Shown here piece by piece: positions 9,485 through 17,977 of a stretch of 64,000 nucleotides of DNA. Numbering within the stretch: position 1 is the first letter of the stretch; every line of letters begins with the position of its first letter. Source of the DNA: Aeromonas piscicola (GTDB lineage Bacteria; Pseudomonadota; Gammaproteobacteria; Enterobacterales; Aeromonadaceae); contig NZ_CDBL01000081.1 in assembly GCF_000820005.1 (NCBI RefSeq), positions 1,765-65,764 on the forward strand. The letters are read 5' to 3'. The notes below the pieces were generated by a model. That model made no database searches, was not told the origin of the DNA, and saw only the letters and a list, made by a program, of their open reading frames with translations. A program made the translations under genes and the position numbers.

Positions 9485-9574
9485 GGAGAGATGCCGGAGT
9501 GGCCGAACGGGATTGACTCGAAATCAATTGTGGTAGCAATACCACCCAGGGTTCGAATCCCTGTCTCTCCGCCA
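9485..9574 (+). tRNA. tRNA-Ser(CGA)
   Basis: A 90-nt tRNA with acceptor pairing GGAGAGA/TCTCTCC, encoded CCA, anticodon loop CTCGAAA (anticodon CGA, reading UCG), a long class II variable arm (GTGGTAGCAATACCAC) and T-loop GTTCGAATCC. Confidence 0.96.
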
Positions 9575-9611
9575 TATTCCTTGTCTGGCTCGTGCCGACA
9601 AGATGCCGAAG

Positions 9612-9644
9612 ACCCGCAACGCGCTCGCCTTGCGGGTTTTTTGT
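9612..9644 (+). terminator. tRNA-Ser terminator
   Basis: The stem acccgcaa/ttgcgggt is followed by six T residues, 37 nt after the tRNA. Confidence 0.88.
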
Positions 9645-9756
9645 TGCCTGACATTAATGGTTATGGCACGCAGGCCCACCATCGTTGGTAACGAGACCCC
9701 TGTTACAAATAGCTACCTTGGCGAGTGTGAAGATGCAGCGCCAGCCCCGGAGTGGA

Positions 9757-10668
9757 TCAATCTGCATAGTTGGCACTGGTTGCTGCTTCTGTTGCCAGTG
9801 CGAGGAAGGCGCGTATGGCGGGGGTGATGCTGTGCTGGCGAGTAATAAAAACGGTGCTGCCGGCTTCGATCGGTTCTAGGGGATGACAGACCAGATCCGA
9901 AAGCTGGCTGGCGGAGTGGGCGAGGCCAGCGCTGACGATGGCCCAGCCCAGCCGATGGCGCACCGCGCTCACCAGGTGGAACAGGGAGTCTGTCTCCAGC
10001 ACCACGTTGAGCGGGATCCCCGCCTGCTCGGCGGCGAGATCCAGGTATCTGCGAAACTGCATGGAGCGGCTTGGCAGCACCAGCGGTCTGTGTTGCAGAC
10101 TGGCCAGGGCCATGGGCTCAGAAGAGGGGAGGGGCTCTGCCGCGCCGCGGCTCATCAACACAACCATCCGGTTTTGACCCTGAGGGTAAACATGGACGGT
10201 GCGCCTGCCAGGTTCGCCCGGGGGCTCGTCAAACCCTAGGCCTATGTCGCACTGGTGCAGCGCCAGCTGTGACAGCAGGGCCTCGTTGCTCAGCACCGAC
10301 AGGCGAATAACGATATCGGGGTAGCGCTGCTTGCAGCGGGCGATGAGCGGCATGATGTCGACATTGGACTGCGGCACTATGCCGATGCGCAAGGTGCCAG
10401 ACAACTCGCCGTGAAACAGCGCCAGCTCCTGTTTGAGTGCCTCCTGTTCGAGCAGCATTCGCTCGGCATACTGGCGCACCAGCTCGCCCGCCTCGGTGAG
10501 GGCGACGAATTGGCTGGTGCGTACCACCAGATCCGTGCCCAGATTTTTTTCCAGTGCCGTGATGCTGGCCGACAGGGTCGGCTGGGTGATGTGGCAGGCT
10601 TTGGCGGCCTTGGCAAAATGCCGATGCTTGGCCAGTTCGTGAAAATAGTGCAGTTGCTTGATGTTCAT
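9757..10668 (-). CDS. LysR-family transcriptional regulator next to fdhD
   Basis: 303 residues. An N-terminal winged helix (MNIKQLHYFHELAKHRHFAK...) carries the recognition helix ITQPTLSASITALE, followed by a periplasmic-binding-like effector domain from about residue 90. It is transcribed divergently from fdhD and the YdeP-type molybdoenzyme, the classical layout for a LysR regulator of its neighbours, and a 16-bp inverted repeat lies between them. Effector and regulon are not determinable here. Formate or redox stress is only a guess from the neighbours. Confidence 0.9.
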   Translation of the reverse strand: MNIKQLHYFHELAKHRHFAKAAKACHITQPTLSASITALEKNLGTDLVVRTSQFVALTEAGELVRQYAERMLLEQEALKQELALFHGELSGTLRIGIVPQSNVDIMPLIARCKQRYPDIVIRLSVLSNEALLSQLALHQCDIGLGFDEPPGEPGRRTVHVYPQGQNRMVVLMSRGAAEPLPSSEPMALASLQHRPLVLPSRSMQFRRYLDLAAEQAGIPLNVVLETDSLFHLVSAVRHRLGWAIVSAGLAHSASQLSDLVCHPLEPIEAGSTVFITRQHSITPAIRAFLALATEAATSANYAD

Positions 10669-10742
10669 CGCGATCTTGCGAGGCGTCTGGCGGGGTGATA
10701 GTTAAAATTAATCAATTGAAAATTCATCGTCAATAGAGTGAT

Positions 10743-10758
10743 TCTATCGGGAGATAGA
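10743..10758. promoter_or_regulatory. Candidate LysR operator
   Basis: A perfect inverted repeat, tctatc-ggga-gataga, lies in the AT-rich gap between the divergent lysR gene and fdhD, 75 nt upstream of the regulator's own start. Position and symmetry fit a LysR recognition site. Confidence 0.5.
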
Positions 10759-10800
10759 TTTAATTCATTGGTTTTGCCGGTGCGGCCTCTCTAAACTTGA

Positions 10801-11637
10801 ATGCAGATTGCATTTTTAGGCCAACCTTTCATGCCGGCAGCCAACCCCACCGTTCCACACACTCTCCACCACGCCTTGCCTTCGCTGGATCATCTGGTGG
10901 AGGAGGTGGCGGTCTCCATCAATATCAATGGCATCAACCATGCGGTGATGATGGCGACACCGGACGATCTCGACGATTTTGCCATAGGATTTCTGTTCTG
11001 CGAGTCGATCATCCGACGCAACCACGATGTGCACGATATTCGGGTATCCCCCGCTGAACATGGCTTTGTGCTGGATGTTACCATCGCCAATCGTTGTCTG
11101 GCGCAGCTACAGCAGCGTCGGCGCAGGCTGACCGGCGCCACCGGCTGCGGTATCTGCGGTGTGGAGGCGGTCGAGCAGGCATTTCCCCCATTGCAGCCAT
11201 TGCCGCTGAGCCCACCCCTTGATGTTGCGCTGTTGGCCGAACTGCGACCGCAGATCGCCCGCTGGCAGCTCAAGGGGCAACACTCTGGCGCCCTCCATGC
11301 GGCGCTGGCGCTGGATGGGCAGGGGCAGATCCTCCACTGCCGCGAAGATATAGGGCGCCACAATGCCCTCGACAAGCTGATCGGTCTCTTGTTGCGCCAA
11401 CCACAGGCCTGCGACACCCTGGTAGTGACCAGTCGCTGCGGCAGCGAGCTGGTGCAAAAAGCAGCGCTGTTCGGCGCTCGCCACCTCGTCTGCCTGGCGT
11501 CCCCTAGCCAGCTGGCGGTCAGGCTGGCCCTCAAATACAACCTCAATGTCGTCCATATTCCCAAGTTTGATGCCCCGGTCAGCTACTCCAGCTATCGCCC
11601 GGCGGATCCCATCGGAGAGTGCCATGAGTCATATTGA
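10801..11637 (+). CDS. fdhD: Formate dehydrogenase sulfurtransferase FdhD
   Basis: Passes sulfur from IscS to the molybdenum cofactor of formate dehydrogenases, which is needed for their activity. The 278 residues have the conserved CGICG loop (Cys116 and Cys119) and the C-terminal family blocks REDIGRHNALDKLIG and TSRCGSELVQKAA. The start is uncertain. ATG 10801 has no clear ribosome site, and ATG 10831 is an alternative ten codons in. The stop overlaps the next gene by 14 nt, so cofactor sulfuration is coupled to the molybdoenzyme it presumably serves. Confidence 0.94.
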   Translation: MQIAFLGQPFMPAANPTVPHTLHHALPSLDHLVEEVAVSININGINHAVMMATPDDLDDFAIGFLFCESIIRRNHDVHDIRVSPAEHGFVLDVTIANRCLAQLQQRRRRLTGATGCGICGVEAVEQAFPPLQPLPLSPPLDVALLAELRPQIARWQLKGQHSGALHAALALDGQGQILHCREDIGRHNALDKLIGLLLRQPQACDTLVVTSRCGSELVQKAALFGARHLVCLASPSQLAVRLALKYNLNVVHIPKFDAPVSYSSYRPADPIGECHESY

Positions 11638-13912
11638 AAAGCCTGCCAAAGCAGGCGGTTTTTCGTCCCTGCAGTCCACCATGAAGCAGGTGTTGCGCAG
11701 CCAGAAGACCCGCCAGAACATCAAGAATCTGCTGCGGGTCAACCAGACAGACGGCTTCGACTGCCCGGGCTGTGCCTGGGGCGACAACGATCACGGCGCC
11801 TTCCAGTTCTGCGAAAACGGCGCCAAGGCGGTGGCGTGGGAATCGACCGGCAAGACGGTGGGGGCCGCGTTTTTTGCGGCCCACTCGGTGCGCCAGCTGG
11901 CCACCCAGAGCGACTACTGGCTGGAGTATCAGGGGCGGCTGACCGAGCCGCTGCGCTACAATCCGGCGACCGATCACTATGAACCGATAAGCTGGGACGA
12001 CGCCTTTGCGCTTATCGCCGACACCCTAAAGGGACTCGACAGCCCGGACGAGGTGGAGTTTTACACCTCGGGCCGTGCCAGCAACGAGGCTTCTTACCTT
12101 TATCAGCTGTTTGGCCGCCTGTTTGGCACCAACAACTTCCCCGACTGCTCCAACATGTGCCACGAGGCGAGCGGGGTGGCGCTGACTCAGTCGGTCGGCA
12201 TCGGCAAGGGCACGGTCGTGCTGGATGATTTTGACCGTGCCGAGGCCGTGTTCGTCTATGGCCAGAATCCGGGCACCAACCATCCGCGCATGATGAATGC
12301 CCTGCGCCAGGCGGCGCGAAATGGCTGCAAGATTGTCAGCTTCAACAACCTCAAAGAGGTGGCCCTCGAGCGCTTTGCCAGTCCGCAAAGTCCGCTGGAG
12401 CTGCTGACCCCGGCAGCCACCACCATCAGCCATCAATATCTGACGCCCAAACTGGGCGGCGACATGGCCGCCATCCGTGGCATGGCCAAGTACATGCTGG
12501 AAGAGGCGCCGGAGGTGGTGGATCGCGACTTTATCGCCCGCCATACCCGCCACTTTGACGAATACGAAGCGCAGGTGCGCGCCACCGGCTGGGCCGAGAT
12601 CGAGCGGCAATCCGGCCTGACTCGCGCCGACATAGTGCAGGCTGCCCGTGTGTTTGCCGCCAGCCGCAGCGTCATCAGCTGCTGGGCCATGGGGCTGACC
12701 CAGCATCTGCACTCGGTCGACACCATCCGTGAAATAGTCAACCTGCACCTGATGCGCGGCCAGATGGGCAAGCCGGGGGCGGGGCTCTGTCCGGTGCGGG
12801 GCCACAGCAACGTGCAGGGCAACCGCACCATGGGGATCAACGAGAAGCCGACCGCCGCCTTTATCGGCCGGCTCGAGCGTCACCTGCTGGTGAGCCTGCC
12901 GCGGACTCGCGGTCACAATGTTTATGAGGCGCTCAAGGCGCTGCACGAGGGCAAGAGCAAGGTGCTCATCTGCCTGGGCGGCAACCTGGCCGCCGCAGCA
13001 CCAGACACCGACTTCACTTATGGGGCGATGAAAAAGGCCGCACTTAACGTGCAGATCAGCACCAAGCTCAACCGCAGTCATCTGCAGGTGGGCAAGGCGG
13101 CGCTGATCCTGCCCTGCCTCGGTCGCACCGAGCTCGATATTCAGTGCACGGGCAACCAGAAGATCACGGTGGAGGATACCTTCAGCATGGTGCACGCTTC
13201 GACCGGTACGGCCGAGCCGGTGTCGCCACTCTGCTTGTCAGAGACCGACATAGTGGCGCGGATGGCCCACGCCACCCTTGGCAGTGAGCGGGTCGATTGG
13301 CTGGGCCTGCGCGATGACTATGGGCGCATTCGCGATCTCATCGAGCAGACCATCGCAGGATTCACCGATTTCAATGCCCGCATCCAGCAGCCGTGTGGCT
13401 TTCATCTGGACAACGCCGCGGCGCAACTGACGTGGAATACCGCCAGCGGCAGCGCCGAGTTTCGCGCCAGCACCCTGCCGCGCTCTGTGCTGCCGGAGTG
13501 TACCCGCCATGCCGAGCAGATGAGCGATCAGCCGGTATTGCTGCTGCAGAGCCTGCGCTCCCACGATCAGTACAACACGACAATCTACGGCATGGACGAT
13601 CGCTATCGTGGCATCAAGGGCCAGCGCAACGTGGTCTTCATGAACGGGGAAGATGCCCGTCGTCTCGGTTTTGCCGAAGGGGAGCGGGTCGATATGGCGG
13701 CCATCTGCAACGATGGGCGCGAGCGGATTGTGACCGGATTCAACGTGGTGATCTACGAGATCCCGCAGGGCAATATCGCGGCTTACTATCCCGAAACCAA
13801 CCCGCTGGCGCCCATCGACAGTATCGGGGAGGGCTCGTTTACCCCCACCTCCAAGTCGATACCCGTGCTGGTCACCGCCACCCGTCAGCAGGACAATCTG
13901 TTGCTCAAGTGA
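11624..13912 (+). CDS. FdhF/YdeP-family molybdopterin oxidoreductase
   Basis: 762 residues of the molybdopterin oxidoreductase superfamily, YdeP type. The N-terminus has DCPGCAWGD in place of the full four-cysteine iron-sulfur motif of formate dehydrogenase H. Cofactor-binding blocks follow (SGRASNEASY, NMCHEASG, YGQNPGTNHPRM, CPVRGHSNVQGNRTMG) and a C-terminal dinucleotide-binding beta domain. ATG 11624 was chosen because the frame upstream overlaps fdhD. E. coli YdeP has been linked to acid resistance, but the substrate is unknown. Formate dehydrogenase activity should not be assumed, because the [4Fe-4S] motif is incomplete. Confidence 0.88.
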   Translation: MSHIEKPAKAGGFSSLQSTMKQVLRSQKTRQNIKNLLRVNQTDGFDCPGCAWGDNDHGAFQFCENGAKAVAWESTGKTVGAAFFAAHSVRQLATQSDYWLEYQGRLTEPLRYNPATDHYEPISWDDAFALIADTLKGLDSPDEVEFYTSGRASNEASYLYQLFGRLFGTNNFPDCSNMCHEASGVALTQSVGIGKGTVVLDDFDRAEAVFVYGQNPGTNHPRMMNALRQAARNGCKIVSFNNLKEVALERFASPQSPLELLTPAATTISHQYLTPKLGGDMAAIRGMAKYMLEEAPEVVDRDFIARHTRHFDEYEAQVRATGWAEIERQSGLTRADIVQAARVFAASRSVISCWAMGLTQHLHSVDTIREIVNLHLMRGQMGKPGAGLCPVRGHSNVQGNRTMGINEKPTAAFIGRLERHLLVSLPRTRGHNVYEALKALHEGKSKVLICLGGNLAAAAPDTDFTYGAMKKAALNVQISTKLNRSHLQVGKAALILPCLGRTELDIQCTGNQKITVEDTFSMVHASTGTAEPVSPLCLSETDIVARMAHATLGSERVDWLGLRDDYGRIRDLIEQTIAGFTDFNARIQQPCGFHLDNAAAQLTWNTASGSAEFRASTLPRSVLPECTRHAEQMSDQPVLLLQSLRSHDQYNTTIYGMDDRYRGIKGQRNVVFMNGEDARRLGFAEGERVDMAAICNDGRERIVTGFNVVIYEIPQGNIAAYYPETNPLAPIDSIGEGSFTPTSKSIPVLVTATRQQDNLLLK

Positions 13913-14536
13913 GAGGGCAATAGCCAGCCTTGGTCGGGCGGATTTTAGTGGGGGTGAAAATCATGAACAGGAGGATATGCCCGTTTGGCATTGAGTCAAT
14001 TAAGCAAGGAAAGTCGCTGGTGTGCAGGTAGTCTCACCTCTGAATTGTCCAACAAGGTCTTTTTATAAACTAAAGCTGAGGCCATCAATGATTGCTTCAG
14101 CTTTCTACATTGTAAATAAATGTTAGTCATGGCTGCAGCGGGTTATCCATGGCTCCCGATAGGGAGGCGGCTCGTATTTTCATTAGCTGTTGAGGTTGTT
14201 GCTAGAGCCAGGTTTTCAGCTTGGTGCAGCATGCGGCTGATTAGGTCAACCAGAATGTCCAACCATTCTCTGCTCCAAAGAAGGGTGCCACGTTTACCGC
14301 TGTGGCTGCGTTGCAGTACGGGCCAATCGGCCATGGTTGTCAGGGCGGTGGTCGAAATGTCATCCAGCGGAATGAACAGCGTGACCAATTGATCCTGTTG
14401 CCGGATATGGAGACTGAAAGGGCCTATCGGCAGGTCTAGTCCAGCCTAATTAAGGTAGTCTTGAGATAGTATTAGATTAGCCCATTGAAGAACCAGACAC
14501 TTCGCCCCTCTTAACTTAAGAGGTAGTCTTAGAACT

Positions 14537-14932
14537 ATGTTCAGTACTAGTCGCAACGAGAAGATGGTCGAAGTGTTAACAGGGGCCGAGCGCCGTCGAC
14601 GCAGGTCTCCACAAGAAAAAATCGCCATGGTGCAGCAAACTTTTGAGCCCGGTATGACGGTGTCTCATGTCGCACATTTGCATGACGTCAACGCCAACCA
14701 GCTCTTCAAATGGCGCAAACAATTCCAGGAAGGGTCACTCACCGCGATCACCTCAGGTGAAGACGTCGTTCCTGCATCTGAGCTCGCCGCAGCTATCAAA
14801 CAGATACGGGAACTCCAGCGTCTGCTCGGGAAGAAGACCATGGAGAACGAGATCCTCAAAGAAGCCGTGGAGTATGGCCGAGCAAAAAAATGGATAGCGC
14901 ATGCGCCCTTGTTGCCGGGGGACGACGATTAA
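14537..14932 (+). CDS. IS2-like transposase OrfA
   Basis: 131 residues with an N-terminal helix-turn-helix ([20 protein letters not shown], then [12 protein letters not shown]) and a leucine-zipper-like helix ([20 protein letters not shown]), as in IS3-family DNA-binding subunits. Near its end the gene reads gca aaa aaa tgg, an A-AAA-AAA heptamer. A -1 slip there would fuse it to OrfB, the usual way to make active transposase in this family. Confidence 0.92.
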   Translation: MFSTSRNEKMVEVLTGAERRRRRSPQEKIAMVQQTFEPGMTVSHVAHLHDVNANQLFKWRKQFQEGSLTAITSGEDVVPASELAAAIKQIRELQRLLGKKTMENEILKEAVEYGRAKKWIAHAPLLPGDDD

Positions 14933-15771
14933 GGGCGGTGAGCCAGGCCCTGGGTGTATCGCGTGCGCAACTATCCGTTCATGTTCATCGAAAGTCAGAC
15001 TGGCGAGATGGCCGTCAGCATCGCCGCCAGCGAGATGACCGCGTTTTGCTTGCCCGGATCATGGATGCGGTGGCAGAGCTCCCCTCCTATGGCTATCGGC
15101 GAGTCTGGGCGCTGTTACGGCGTCAGTCTGAGGCCCAAGGACAGCCCGTCGTCAACGCAAAGCGGGTGTATCGCGTCATGCGCGAACATGGCCTGCTGTT
15201 GGAAAGAAAACCTGTGGCTTCCTTGACCCATCAGGCACATAAGGGGCGTGTCGCCGTCAAAGAGAGCAATCAGCGGTGGTGCTCGGATGGCTTTGAGTTT
15301 CGCTGCGATAACGGCGAAAAACTACGGGTCACTTTCGCTATGGACTGCTGTGACAGGGAAGCCTTGGATTGGGCAGCCAGTACCGGGGGTTATGACAGTG
15401 ACACGGTACAGGATGTCATGCTGAGCTCGGTTGAACGTCGCTTCGGGGATTCGTTGCCGGCATCACCGGTGGAATGGCTGACAGATAATGGGTCGGCGTA
15501 CCGGGCCCATGAGACCCGCGCGTTCGCAAGAGAAATTGGGTTGGAGCCCAGAACGACGGCGGTGAGGAGTCCACAGAGCAACGGTATAGCGGAGAGCTTC
15601 GTGAAGACGATGAAGCGAGACTATATCGAGATGATGCCGAAACCGGATAGCCATACTGCGGTAGGCAATTTGGCTATCGCGTTCGAGCATTACAATGAGC
15701 ACCACCCGCACAGCGCCTTGGGGTATCGTTCACCTCGGGAATATCTGCGCAGCCGGGTATCACAACCCTAA
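14890..15771 (+). CDS. IS2-like transposase OrfB (DDE integrase core)
   Basis: 293 residues in the -1 frame relative to OrfA. The catalytic triad is visible: Asp in [10 protein letters not shown], Asp in [10 protein letters not shown], and Glu in [15 protein letters not shown], followed by the family tail [17 protein letters not shown]. An ATG at 14890 allows separate translation, but production as an OrfAB fusion through the A7 slippery run at 14884-14890 is expected. No stop or frameshift is seen. Confidence 0.93.
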   Translation: MDSACALVAGGRRLRAVSQALGVSRAQLSVHVHRKSDWRDGRQHRRQRDDRVLLARIMDAVAELPSYGYRRVWALLRRQSEAQGQPVVNAKRVYRVMREHGLLLERKPVASLTHQAHKGRVAVKESNQRWCSDGFEFRCDNGEKLRVTFAMDCCDREALDWAASTGGYDSDTVQDVMLSSVERRFGDSLPASPVEWLTDNGSAYRAHETRAFAREIGLEPRTTAVRSPQSNGIAESFVKTMKRDYIEMMPKPDSHTAVGNLAIAFEHYNEHHPHSALGYRSPREYLRSRVSQP

Positions 15772-15858
15772 GCGGGAAAGAGTGTCTGGATCTATGGGGT
15801 CAAATCCAAGTATCAAATGGCGATAGAGAGCGGACAGCATGGTGTTGAACATCATCAT

Positions 15859-16294
15859 GGCTCCTGGATCGTTGTGTCAAAAACAGATACTGCAGGCGAC
15901 TATAAATTGGCAATGGGCGGCCGGGCTGCACAAAGGTATGGGTGTCGGTACAGGCATAGGTTCCCCCTGCGATCACTTTCGATCTATGTTGCGGTGTTTT
16001 GGTGGTTGCACCCAGCTTGGCAGCGGGCAGATGTTTGCCTGAATGGACTGAATTGGGGGTGGTGAATCTGCCCACTGATTGCTGGTAAGGCCATGGTGTG
16101 ATCTCCTGCATGGTGAACGATAAGGGAATGATTATGAACCGTAGTAGCGCGCTATACCGGGGCTCGACCGGAGATTTTTTAACCTTTTTGGGTTATGGGG
16201 CGGTTGATATAGAGGAGGTGCATTGTTCTGATTGATATGACAGATCATTGGTGTTCCGGTCAGCAGAAGACCAATGAACCTGTGATACGGCAGG
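15859..16294. other. Degraded region between two pseudogenes
   Basis: About 435 nt without a convincing gene. A 103-codon minus frame (15800-16111) runs into the IS end and has no ribosome site. It contains KLGATTKTPQHRSKVIAGG, which faintly recalls PAAR-type repeats but is too little to call. The stretch is best read as non-coding or decayed leader sequence. Confidence 0.4.
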
Positions 16295-17448
16295 TCAGAG
16301 TTTCAACAGCTCGACTTCTATATGATTCCAGTGAGCAAAGGCATTGTTGTTGCCATAGAGGCGTGCGAGCCCTTCGGCAAAGCTCTCCTCCAGTCCCGGT
16401 TCGTAGTCGCCGTTCGGACCAGCCTGCTGGAAGTGGACATCCCCTAGCTTGTTGTAATCGTATACCAGGCTGCATAGAAGGCATTGTCCTTGTTCAGGTT
16501 GGTGCCGGTGGTGCTGGCACCCAGCAGGCGGTCGACGGAGTGGCCGAACTCGAGCAGCACCAGATTGGCAGCGCCGTGGTGAGTTCCCACTCGCCACTTG
16601 CCTGAGCCGTCCTGCTCCATGGCGATGACGATCTCTTTGCTCCCACCGAAGGCGCCAACTCCCGGCAGCTTGTCCCACTCGCCACTACTATGGCCACGGG
16701 TACCCGTCCCTGCCAGATGGGTATGATAGGTGGTCACGTTGTTGTGGGTGACCCGGATCGTCAGCCCTTCGGCCTTGGCTGGATTGAGCAGGTTTATCGG
16801 TAATTTGGCCAATTCGATGGCGACGGCTCGAGCGGCCTGGCTGTTGACCGGGCTGTTGGGATTGAGCGTCACCATGGTGATGGCTTTTTGGAAGCGGACC
16901 ACTTCGCTGGAGTTGAGAAGCTGGCCGATGGGTTGATATGGAGCGGGGTCGACATTCCCTTGGTATGCAAAAAAGAGGGGTGTTTCTCATCGAGCAGGGC
17001 CAGGGTTTGCGCGCCATGTTGTTGGGTGATGACGCTGCGCAGCTGCTCATGGGGGCGGATATTAGGGGCGAGCTGCTGTTTGCGCAGATCGGCAACTTGT
17101 TGCAACTCCTGCGAACGTTCGCTCTTGCTGCTGTGCCCCTAGGGTAAGTTCGTTGTGTAACTGACGGACATCTGCCACCGTCACTTTGCCGCTATCCGCT
17201 TGTACGCTGCGCAGCAGGCTGCCAGCCTTCTCTTTGCTCAAGCCATATTCCCGGGTTATGGCGCTGATCACCTGCGCAATGGCTGCCTCCCGGTGATCCA
17301 GACGGCGGCTCTCGATGGATACAAGCGCTTTACCTTCCTTGAGGTAGAGGTTGCCATTGCTGGCTCGCAGCTCTTGCTGACTGTCGGCGGAGGACAAATG
17401 GAGGCCACGATGGAGTGACGTCAATGAGGTCGCTGAGGTGGTGTTCAT
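16295..17448 (-). pseudogene. Decayed T3SS effector with an M34-like C-terminal domain
   Basis: Four frame segments join into one product of about 380 residues: MNTTSATSLTSLHRGLHLSS (from 17448), then QQVADLRKQQLAPNIRPHEQ, then PIGQLLNSSEVVRFQKAI, then YNKLGDVHFQQAGPNGDYEP to LLKL at 16295. Three frameshifts separate them. The C-terminal part has LEFGHSVDRL and later EESFAEGLARLYG, the spacing seen in anthrax lethal-factor-like (M34) metallopeptidases, but the HExxH motif reads LEFGH. It lies 3 nt after a broken chaperone gene. A. salmonicida has a pseudogene pair called AopX/SycX from memory, and whether this is the same pair is untested. Confidence 0.65.
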
Positions 17449-17451
17449 GAA

Positions 17452-17862
17452 TTATCCCTTGATGGCGGACATCATAGTCATTGAGTGGAGTGCCGCTGTG
17501 GCGGCCTGGCAGGGCTGAGCCCGCCGCTGCTGCCACTCCCTCACCAGTTGCAGGAAGTTGTGTGTCAAGCTGGCCAGCACGTCGTCATCAGCGCCTGTGA
17601 CCGACAATTGCATCACGAAGCGATGGTTACCCGTCAGCTCCATCCGCCCCGTTATAGCTGAGCAGCAGCGGCACCCAGCGGGGATCCAGTTCTAGGTCAT
17701 CGGGGCAGCAAGCCAGCACCACCATGCCGGTGCCAGTTCGGGTGATTTGCAGGGTCCATCCGCGGTGAGCAACAGCCACTCGTCGGCAGATATCTGATAG
17801 AGTTGATCGGCATCGAGCTGCCTAGCCCGCCGGGTCAATCGAGTATTGAGATCCATGCTCAT
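17452..17862 (-). pseudogene. Frameshifted class I T3SS chaperone gene
   Basis: The start MSMDLNTRLTRRARQL (17862) runs in frame to LLTADG, then jumps frame to TLQITRTGTGMVVLACCPDD...LLLSYNGA, then returns to the first frame at RMELTGNHRFVMQLSV and ends at 17452. Two compensating frameshifts are therefore needed to rebuild a product of about 136 residues. The alternating beta strands and C-terminal helix (LTHNFLQLVREWQQRR) fit CesT/SycE-type chaperones. It directly precedes the broken effector gene, the standard chaperone-effector layout. Confidence 0.6.
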
Positions 17863-17893
17863 ATCTCTGGAGGGGGATGATGTAGGTGCACAG

Positions 17894-17945
17894 GATCGCA
17901 AAAAAGGGGAACATGCCGAATATTAACCAAGGCCGGGTATTTTTA
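17894..17945 (-). promoter_or_regulatory. Degenerate ExsA-type promoter before the broken chaperone
   Basis: Read on the minus strand: AAAAA-TACCC-GGC-CTTGGT-TAATA, the same element order and spacing as the intact T3SS promoters. Twenty-one nt further, where those have TAnnnT, it reads GCGATC. It looks like a former ExsA promoter whose -10 has decayed with the genes behind it. Confidence 0.3.
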
Positions 17946-17977
17946 GGTGATGCGGCGCAGTGGTGATCAGGATTGCG

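Larger units (their letters stand above)
14473..15808 (+). mobile_element. IS2-like insertion sequence (IS3 family), 1336 bp
   Basis: The left end begins TAGATTAGCCC and the right end, read inward, begins TGGATTTGACCCC. Both carry CCAGACAC at the same inner position, as in IS2. The element is flanked by the perfect 5-bp direct repeat AGTAT (14468-14472 and 15809-15813), showing a simple transposition event. It holds two overlapping frames with an A7 slippery run at the junction and appears intact, so it may still move. It disrupts a small minus-strand gene at the edge of the T3SS locus. Confidence 0.93.
14143..15858 (-). pseudogene. T3SS chaperone-like gene split by an IS element
   Basis: Removing the IS (14473-15808) and one copy of its target duplication restores one minus-strand frame from 15858 to 14143, except for a single TAG stop after about 23 codons. 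The joined product starts MMMFNTMLSALYRHLILS behind an AGGAG ribosome site, continues as LPIGPFSLHIRQQDQLVTLF after the TAG, and ends near DILVDLISRMLHQAENLAL. The size (about 120 residues) and the alternating strand then helix pattern resemble a class I type III chaperone, and the gene borders the T3SS locus. The chaperone identity is inference. The interruption and stop are seen directly. Confidence 0.6.

Noticed and set aside
12026..13195. 389-codon minus-strand frame over the YdeP-type gene
   Set aside because: Antisense shadow of a GC-rich conserved gene, with no recognisable domain.
15800..16111. PAAR-like protein in the minus frame left of the pseudo-effector
   Set aside because: The short match KLGATTKTPQHRSKVIAGG is weak, the frame runs into the IS terminal repeat and it lacks a ribosome site.
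16295..17862. Frameshifts as sequencing errors only
   Set aside because: At least five frameshifts in two adjacent genes, with a degraded active-site motif and a decayed -10, while 26 kb of T3SS next door has none; genuine decay is more likely. Resequencing would settle it.
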